Made by a program: the position numbers and the translations under genes. This document shows, one piece after another, positions 1 to 5,741 of a stretch of 5,741 nucleotides of DNA. The first letter of the stretch is position 1, and each line of letters starts with the position of its first letter. The notes beneath the pieces are model-generated. The model worked only from the letters and a program-made list of their open reading frames with translations. It made no database searches and was not told the DNA's origin. Source of the stretch: Planctomycetaceae bacterium (GTDB lineage: Bacteria > Planctomycetota > Planctomycetia > Pirellulales > Pirellulaceae); NCBI GenBank assembly GCA_022614795.1, contig JAKEHX010000036.1, positions 1 through 5,741 on the forward strand. The letters run 5' to 3'.

Positions 1-1
1 C

Positions 2-2083
<2,082 letters not shown>

Positions 2084-2396
2084 GGCAACCAAGCAGACCG
2101 TGCTGCGCTACGTCGAGCGCAATCCATACCGCACCGGGCTGATAAGCGGCGTGAACGACTGGCTGTGGAGTTCGCTGCGACTGCACACGAATCGTCCCAC
2201 GTGGTACAGTGACGGTGCGGCGCGGCCGGCACTGGCCGGCTCATGTCATCAGCCGCAGACTGATGCCGAGCTGGTCGCCTTGCGGCGCAGTGTGGAGCGC
2301 GGCGTGCCCTACGGCAGTGAGCGCTGGCAGAAGAAAACGACTAGCGCCTTGGGTCTGGAGAGCACGCTCCGTCCCCGCGGCCTGCCACGCAAGACC
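2084..2396 (+). pseudogene. C-terminal remnant of a REP-associated tyrosine transposase (RAYT, Y1_Tnp/HUH family)
   Basis: RAYTs are single-strand DNA transposases of the IS200/IS605 Y1 superfamily that act on REP palindromes. Only the C-terminal end is present. RYVERNPYRTGL and DWLWSSLRLH match the conserved final helix of the catalytic domain. QPQTDAEL, ALRRSVERGVPYGSERWQ and LGLESTLRPRG match the typical planctomycete RAYT tail. The tyrosine at 2109-2111 is probably the catalytic one; the HUH histidine motif and the whole N-terminal part are absent, so it cannot be active. Between SDG (about 2211-2216) and QPQTDAEL (from about 2251) the expected reading appears in another frame (RHWPAHV), indicating two compensating frameshifts. 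No start codon of its own is evident. The frame stays open into the downstream lipoprotein gene, which I regard as accidental. The homology begins about 10 bp after the DUF1553 stop. Confidence 0.85.
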
Positions 2397-2422
2397 GAAG
2401 AATGTGGCCTGACGCTTGACGC

Positions 2423-2452
2423 TTTTCCTTACTTGACCCTTTTTCCTTACTT
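2423..2452. repeat. Short pyrimidine-rich direct repeat, TTTTCCTTACTT twice
   Basis: The 12-mer occurs at 2423-2434 and again at 2441-2452, a period of 18 bp, in a markedly T/C-rich strip (about 2415-2468) that joins the RAYT remnant to the lipoprotein gene. No gene is convincing in 2397-2480. It may be the eroded end of the RAYT element or the leader of the next gene. The function is unknown. Confidence 0.5.
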
Positions 2453-2480
2453 TTCCTCATTCTCTTTAGAGTACGTCACC

Positions 2481-3155
2481 TTGACACCTGCGTATCTGCG
2501 TCTCGTGGTCGTTGTTGCTCCGCTTGCGGTATTCATCGGATGCGAGCGGTCAGCGGACGTTGCAGGCTCACCAACTGTTTCAAAGCCCTCTGTTCCGCCG
2601 GCGCCTCCTGCGCCTCCTGCGCCGCCCAGCCCTCCCAGTGCGCCGCCCGCACCAAGGACTGGTTTGCCAGGAAACGCCACCGGTGCGAACGAGTGGACGG
2701 TCCACACGTCCCAAGTGGGAAGATTCAAGGCAATGTTCCCACCGGGGAAACTCGAAGATCGAGAGGAGCCAACGACCACATCAGACGGGTCCGCCGTGCG
2801 GAAAGGTACCTGCGTACGCATTCCCAACTATGGGAATTTCTATGTTTGGTATACGAAAAAGTCGAATGCCTCTGCGGATCCAGACGGCGATTGTCGCTAC
2901 GTAGCGGACAAAGCGACGAGTGGGATGGCTGCTGCATCTGGAGGCGAAGTGTTATCCAACGTCGAAAGGGCTGTTGGTAACCATAAGGGAAGACAATGCA
3001 AAGTCACAACGAGACGGCCCATTGATACTGTCCAACACATTCTTTATGTGGTCGATTGCGACTACTTGTACCAAGTCATGGTGGTAGGCCCCCCTGGCAC
3101 TCCGTCAGATGCGGAAGTCGAGAAATTCTTCGCATCAATCACAATTATTGAGTGA
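2481..3155 (+). CDS. Predicted lipoprotein with proline-rich linker and a C-terminal domain of unknown function
   Basis: I chose the TTG at 2481 because it gives a 224-residue protein starting with a short n-region (one Arg at residue 7), a hydrophobic core (VVVVAPLAVFIG) and a lipobox-like VFIGC with the lipidation Cys at residue 21. No clear Shine-Dalgarno sequence precedes it, and the frame is open further upstream through the RAYT remnant, so the start is uncertain. Residues 36-58 are a PPAPPAPP-type linker, probably spanning the envelope. Residues 70-224 form a globular domain beginning EWTVHTSQVGRFKAMFPPGK and ending EVEKFFASITI. That layout (a FPxGK-like start, a Y-rich middle, an E-V-E-x-F-F-x-S-I end) resembles small secreted planctomycete proteins I cannot name. 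Four Cys (111, 138, 173, 193) could form two disulfides. It lies between the two DUF1553 3'-end copies. Base composition is visibly less GC-rich than the flanking genes, suggesting transfer. No function is assigned. Confidence 0.7.
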   Translation: MTPAYLRLVVVVAPLAVFIGCERSADVAGSPTVSKPSVPPAPPAPPAPPSPPSAPPAPRTGLPGNATGANEWTVHTSQVGRFKAMFPPGKLEDREEPTTTSDGSAVRKGTCVRIPNYGNFYVWYTKKSNASADPDGDCRYVADKATSGMAAASGGEVLSNVERAVGNHKGRQCKVTTRRPIDTVQHILYVVDCDYLYQVMVVGPPGTPSDAEVEKFFASITIIE

Positions 3156-3207
3156 AACCGATTTGTGCCAAGAACGGCGGAAACACGACCTTGGGACTTT
3201 GACTCGT

Positions 3208-3330
3208 GCCGCCGAATCAACCTTCGACGCATATCGCGACTTTGGCAGCCAGTCCGTGAAGCAGCTTGATCCGTGGGAGCAGCTCGCCCAGGTGCTGCTG
3301 TCGGCGAGTGAGTTCTTGTTTGTGGATTAG
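3208..3330 (+). pseudogene. Direct repeat copy 2: orphan 3' end of a DUF1553 gene
   Basis: This segment encodes only AAESTFDAYRDFG...EFLFVD plus the TAG stop, with no DUF1553 domain before it; the frame upstream runs out of phase through the lipoprotein gene. It matches 1961-2083 at a constant offset of 1247 bp with five mismatches in the last 113 bp. It has N-to-S in the otherwise conserved NEF motif and P-to-S earlier, consistent with relaxed selection. It is either the att-like right boundary of an inserted segment or the scar of a deleted paralogue. It is followed after 23 bp by the start of the next gene, so it may also supply that gene's upstream region. Confidence 0.9.
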
Positions 3331-3353
3331 TTCAATCAGGCTAGAATTGGGAC

Positions 3354-3707
3354 ATGACGGCCAAGCTATCCGATGAATTGGTTGATGAGCTGGAGCGAGC
3401 AGGTGACCAGCCACTACGCGTGGAGAACCCGCGCAATCACAAGCTTTATGTCATCATTGCGGAGGAACGGTTGACAGGGCCGACTCCGGCCGACGCGAAT
3501 GGCCAGTGGACCGAGGCAAAAAACGCCCGTCGGTTCGCACTGATCGACAAGGAAATTGCCGGTACGCTCAGCCAGAAAGAGGCCGAGGAACTTGCCGGGC
3601 TGTCGCGCGAGATCGACGACTACCTGCTGCGCGTCGCTCCCTTGCCGATCCACGAGGCGCGCGAGTTGCACGAGCAGCTTCGGCGGTCAATCGCAACTGC
3701 TGACTGA
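3354..3707 (+). CDS. Small antitoxin-like / helical protein, first gene of a two-gene unit with an HNH nuclease
   Basis: 117 residues, starting at ATG 3354 (no clear Shine-Dalgarno; TAGAAT lies 6 bp before the start). Residues 1-40 (MTAKLSDELVDELERAGDQP...LYVIIAEERL) resemble the short N-terminal fold of many planctomycete antitoxin-like proteins: a helix, then a two-strand segment ending in a Y-V-I-I pattern. A linker (41-52) leads to a strongly helical, charged half (53-112) with ARRFALIDKEIAGTLSQKEAEELAGL and VAPLPIHEARELHEQL. This resembles a helical motif I associate with small planctomycete proteins. It has no catalytic signature or membrane segment. The stop is only 9 bp before the HNH gene, so the two are very likely co-transcribed and may act together, for example as an inhibitor or specificity partner. 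That role is inferred from position. An alternative is an unrelated small DNA-binding or scaffold protein. Confidence 0.8.
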   Translation: MTAKLSDELVDELERAGDQPLRVENPRNHKLYVIIAEERLTGPTPADANGQWTEAKNARRFALIDKEIAGTLSQKEAEELAGLSREIDDYLLRVAPLPIHEARELHEQLRRSIATAD

Positions 3708-3716
3708 CCGCAACGC

Positions 3717-4313
3717 ATGATGCCCTTTCAATACCCGCTAGCGCCGCACGTTCGTCGTCATGGCCCGCGGGGTTATCGTGATCGTGAAAGTTTTCGCCCG
3801 TGGCTTCGTGACGAGTTTGCCTTTCGATGCGTCTATTGCCTGCGGCGCGAACAATGGGATCGTGCGACCAGTCTGCACGTGGAACATTTTTTGCCTACGA
3901 GCCAGTTTCCCGAGCAGGAATTGGCGTACGACAATCTGCTCTATGCTTGCATCCGCTGTAACGCGGCGAAGTCAGATCAAATCGCAGCCGATCCTTGCCG
4001 AGTTCTGCTGGCCGATGCCGTGACGGTTCACGCCGATGGCCGTCTGCTGGCCAGCGAGCGCCGAAGTCGGCAATTGATAGCGCAGCTTCGTCTCAACAAC
4101 CCAGAGATGGTGCATTTCCGCCGTTTGTGGCTCGAAATCATCGCAATGGCGGAGCAGGTCAATACCAGACTTTACGAAGAGCTTCTCGGATTTCCCAATG
4201 ACCTGCCGAATCTGCGCGCCTTGCGTCCACCACGTGGCAACAGCCGACCGGAAGGAATCGAGCAATCCTATTGGACGAAGCGCGAGCGTGGCATCCTTCC
4301 CGTGAGCTATTGA
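3717..4313 (+). CDS. HNH endonuclease (zinc-binding, CxxC...VEH...CxxCN type)
   Basis: 198 residues. HNH enzymes cut DNA with a beta-beta-alpha metal fold. The motif is complete: C38-V-Y-C41, then HVEHFLP with E56-H57 as the putative catalytic pair and H54 nearby, YDNLLYAC with N73, and C78-I-R-C81-N82-A-A-K85. The four cysteines should hold a structural zinc. The N-terminal 30 residues (YPLAPHVRRHGPRGYRDRESFRPWLRDEF) and the helical C-terminal half (88-198) form the family's own extensions and may carry target or partner contacts. Two in-frame ATGs (3717, 3720) are adjacent; 3717 gives the 9-bp gap to the upstream gene, and no good Shine-Dalgarno distinguishes them. All key residues are present, so activity is plausible. 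Possible roles are a toxin or defence effector, a restriction-like nuclease or a homing-type nuclease; the sequence does not decide. Confidence 0.9.
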   Translation: MMPFQYPLAPHVRRHGPRGYRDRESFRPWLRDEFAFRCVYCLRREQWDRATSLHVEHFLPTSQFPEQELAYDNLLYACIRCNAAKSDQIAADPCRVLLADAVTVHADGRLLASERRSRQLIAQLRLNNPEMVHFRRLWLEIIAMAEQVNTRLYEELLGFPNDLPNLRALRPPRGNSRPEGIEQSYWTKRERGILPVSY

Positions 4314-4372
4314 GGCCGCATCGCGATAATGACGGCTAACGGCTGATTGGACAGCACTCAGTTTAAATATAT

Positions 4373-4864
4373 TCAGGACTTCGAGGCGGCAATCTGGCGC
4401 TCAAACTCCTCGCGAACCGACGCCAGTTTCCACAACACCTTCGCTCGTTTGATTTCAAATACTTGGGCGAGCGTTGCGCGAATTTGCGTCAACACGTGCT
4501 CTGGCGTGCCTTCTACTGCAAGCAACTCCCCTATTGATTTGTCGTGGCGGTCGCGACTTGTTGTAGAGTTGCAAAAACTGCATGCCGTGACCGTGTTCAT
4601 TGCATCAATGGCGAGGACAATCTGTTCTCGCTCTTGCGGTGCCAGCAAATTGAAACGGTTGGCCACAGCTGACCGCAATTCCTTGACATATCCACCTTGC
4701 GACTCACCGATCAAGTGTTCGACGGTCAGTTGGCGCCACAAGTCAAAACTCACTGGTTCGCCCCCGCATCCGCAGAGTTGACATTTCCACGCACACCTGC
4801 GATGAACTTTTTCTGCGTAGCCGAACAGCGACTGGCAGTTACGGTAATCGTACTTTGTTCCCAT
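4373..4864 (-). CDS. Second HNH endonuclease, different subfamily, on the minus strand
   Basis: 163 residues, with ATG at 4864-4862 and a strong purine-rich ribosome site GGAAGAGGGG 8 bp upstream (4873-4882, minus). The motif is C28-Q-L-C31, LTVEHLIG with E49-H50, N90 and C95-S-F-C98-N99, so the zinc and catalytic positions look intact. The C-terminal third (about 110-163) is helical and charged (GELLAVEGTPEHVLTQIRATLAQVFEIKRAK). Apart from the HNH core it shares no visible similarity with the upstream HNH protein: spacing, flanks and the FDLWRQLTVEH entry to the motif differ. It is convergent with that gene, with only 59 bp between their stops and no obvious bidirectional terminator. The promoter should lie in 4865-5025, between this gene and the divergent DUF1501 gene. 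Role unknown; a single-gene defence or homing nuclease is possible. Confidence 0.9.
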   Translation of the reverse strand: MGTKYDYRNCQSLFGYAEKVHRRCAWKCQLCGCGGEPVSFDLWRQLTVEHLIGESQGGYVKELRSAVANRFNLLAPQEREQIVLAIDAMNTVTACSFCNSTTSRDRHDKSIGELLAVEGTPEHVLTQIRATLAQVFEIKRAKVLWKLASVREEFERQIAASKS

Positions 4865-4872
4865 GAGATTCG

Positions 4873-4882
4873 CCCCTCTTCC
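4873..4882 (-). promoter_or_regulatory. Shine-Dalgarno site of the minus-strand HNH gene
   Basis: On the minus strand the sequence reads GGAAGAGGGG, followed by 8 bases and then ATG. It fixes the start of the second HNH gene and contrasts with the other island genes, which lack a clear ribosome site. Confidence 0.65.
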
Positions 4883-5013
4883 GTAATGACTTCTATGGCT
4901 ACACGGCCGCGACTGCGACCTGCCGCGGCACGGTGGCGCAGGATAACGATGGTGGCCCTCGCTGGCGCGTCGGGTTAGTTTATCAGGAGGTCTTGGCTGG
5001 TTAGGATGTTCCT

Positions 5014-5020
5014 AGGGAAG
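5014..5020 (+). promoter_or_regulatory. Likely ribosome binding site of the DUF1501 gene
   Basis: AGGGAAG lies 5 bp before the ATG at 5026, which begins the frame carrying the twin-arginine leader. A stronger-looking AGGAGG at 4985-4990 lies 35 bp before that ATG, too far to serve it. It precedes an ATG at 5006 in a different frame, whose product resembles nothing. The choice of 5026 rests mainly on the protein family. Confidence 0.55.
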
Positions 5021-5025
5021 ACCAA

Positions 5026-5741
5026 ATGTTTCTCAATCGACGCGACATGCTGTGCCGGGCGGGAACGGGGCTGGGGATGCTGGGCCTGGGCTCGCTGCTG
5101 GCCGATCGGGGGCTGCTCGTCGGTAGCACGCTGCGCGCGGCGGAAGCGAAGCCTGCTGGCAATGGCGCGAGCGGTCCGCTGGCGCCCAAGCAGCCGCATT
5201 TTGCCGCGCGGGCCAAGCGGGTCGTCCATTTCTTCTGCAACGGCGGGCCGTCGCACGTCGATACGTTCGACCCCAAGCCGGCGCTGGCCAAGTATGCCGG
5301 GCAGCCGCTGCCGAGCACGCTCCTCACCGAGCGGAAGACCGGGGCCGCGTTTCCCTCGCCGTTCAAGTTCGCGAAGTACGGCGAAAGCGGCCTGGAGATC
5401 AGCGAGATTTTCGCCAAGACCGCCCAGCACGCCGACAGCCTGGCCGTGATCCGCTCGATGTATGCCCACGTTCCCAATCACGAGCCGTCGCTGATGCTGA
5501 TGAACTGCGGCGACTCGGTGCAGGCCCGGCCGAGCGTCGGGGCCTGGGTGCTCTACGGCCTGGGGGCCGAGAATCAGAATCTGCCCGGCTTCATCGCGAT
5601 GGTTCCCGGCGGCATGCCGATCAAGGATTCCGAGAATTGGCAGTCGGCGTTTTTGCCGGGGGCGTTTCAGGGCACGTTCATCGACTCCAAGCACGAGCAG
5701 CTTGAGAAGCTGATCGAGAACATCACGCATCCACACGCGAC
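5026..5741 (+). CDS. DUF1501 exported protein (alkaline-phosphatase/sulfatase-like fold), 3' end outside window
   Basis: 238 complete codons are visible and the frame runs off the end; family members usually exceed 400 residues, so roughly half is missing. The start ATG 5026 gives MFLNRRDML followed by a hydrophobic AGTGLGMLGLGSLLA stretch, the twin-arginine leader typical of this family, so export by the Tat pathway is expected. The core begins with VVHFFCNGGPSHVDTFDPKP (residues 66-85), the hallmark of DUF1501; by analogy with the alkaline phosphatase superfamily D79 is a candidate metal ligand. Further family blocks are NHEPSLMLMNCGD, RPSVGAWVLYGLG and LPGFIAMVPGG. DUF1501 genes normally follow directly after DUF1549/DUF1553 genes; here the partner gene ends at 2083 and the island lies between. 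The substrate and reaction are not established. The family call is very secure. Confidence 0.96.
   Translation, partial: MFLNRRDMLCRAGTGLGMLGLGSLLADRGLLVGSTLRAAEAKPAGNGASGPLAPKQPHFAARAKRVVHFFCNGGPSHVDTFDPKPALAKYAGQPLPSTLLTERKTGAAFPSPFKFAKYGESGLEISEIFAKTAQHADSLAVIRSMYAHVPNHEPSLMLMNCGDSVQARPSVGAWVLYGLGAENQNLPGFIAMVPGGMPIKDSENWQSAFLPGAFQGTFIDSKHEQLEKLIENITHPHA

Larger units (their letters stand above)
2084..5025. other. Accessory island separating the DUF1553 and DUF1501 genes
   Basis: The two flanking genes are a conserved pair usually found adjacent. This ~2.9-kb interval holds a dead transposase end, a lipoprotein, an orphan DUF1553 tail, an antitoxin-like gene with an HNH nuclease and a second HNH nuclease in reverse orientation. 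Coding style changes at its borders: the flanks are strongly GC-rich at third codon positions, and the island less so. It has no integrase of its own. The 5' border is within about 10 bp of 2083; the 3' border lies somewhere in 4865-5025 and I cannot fix it. It probably arose in more than one step. Confidence 0.65.

Noticed and set aside
2225..2240. GCCGGC-actg-GCCGGC hairpin in the RAYT remnant
   Set aside because: GCCGGC is self-complementary and common in GC-rich DNA; it lies within the old RAYT coding region, so a REP identity is not supported.
2820..2837. Perfect 7-bp inverted repeat ATTCCCA-acta-TGGGAAT
   Set aside because: It lies inside the lipoprotein coding sequence with no U-tract or associated element; probably chance.
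3316..3347. Promoter TTGTTT ... TAGAAT before the antitoxin-like gene
   Set aside because: The spacer is 20 bp, too long for a standard sigma-70 promoter, and the -35-like part is DUF1553 coding sequence.
4314..4372. Bidirectional terminator between the convergent HNH genes
   Set aside because: I find a short direct repeat (ACGGCT twice) and an A/T-rich strip but no stem-loop followed by a T-run.
5002..5014. TAGGA-tgt-TCCTA inverted repeat before the DUF1501 ribosome site
   Set aside because: Only 5 bp per arm; too short to claim an operator or hairpin control.
5006..5449. ORF starting at ATG 5006 after AGGAGG, overlapping the DUF1501 gene in another frame
   Set aside because: The product is an arginine/serine-rich, low-complexity shadow, while the frame from 5026 gives unmistakable DUF1501 and Tat-leader sequence.
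4975..5736. Long open frame on the minus strand opposite DUF1501 (253 codons)
   Set aside because: It is an antisense shadow of GC-rich coding sequence, rich in Arg/Gln/Leu without recognisable domains.

Overview
The window most likely comes from a GC-rich planctomycete (phylum Planctomycetota; Pirellulales or a relative is only a guess). The main evidence is the pair at its two ends. On the left is the C-terminal two thirds of a DUF1549/DUF1553 (PSCyt1/PSD1-type) protein. On the right is the start of a DUF1501 protein with a twin-arginine leader. These two families usually sit side by side in planctomycetes as a repeated two-gene unit for exported proteins of unknown function. Both genes are cut by the window edges and both are on the + strand.

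Here the pair is separated by about 2.9 kb of accessory DNA (2084-5025). From left to right this holds: (i) a decayed C-terminal remnant of a REP-associated tyrosine transposase (RAYT), starting about 10 bp after the DUF1553 stop codon; (ii) a small predicted lipoprotein with a proline-rich linker; (iii) a second, slightly diverged copy of the last ~120 bp of the DUF1553 gene, stop codon included; (iv) a tight two-gene unit of a small antitoxin-like/helical protein and an HNH endonuclease; (v) a second, different HNH endonuclease on the opposite strand, convergent with the first.

The duplicated DUF1553 3' end (1961-2083 and 3208-3330, offset exactly 1247 bp) brackets the RAYT remnant and the lipoprotein gene. 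It resembles either the att-like scar of an element that inserted at the 3' end of a protein gene and rebuilt that end, or the remnant of a tandem paralogue lost by deletion.

The DUF1553 coding sequence also carries two palindromic elements in frame. One is a heptad-based inverted repeat (875-960). The other is a REP-like bulged hairpin (1305-1347). Together with the adjacent RAYT remnant they suggest that small transposase-dependent repeats have invaded this locus and are tolerated inside a gene.

Functionally, the flanking genes probably act outside the cytoplasm, while the island genes are cytoplasmic nuclease or antitoxin-like accessory genes plus one envelope lipoprotein. I found no tRNA, rRNA, CRISPR array or convincing terminator.
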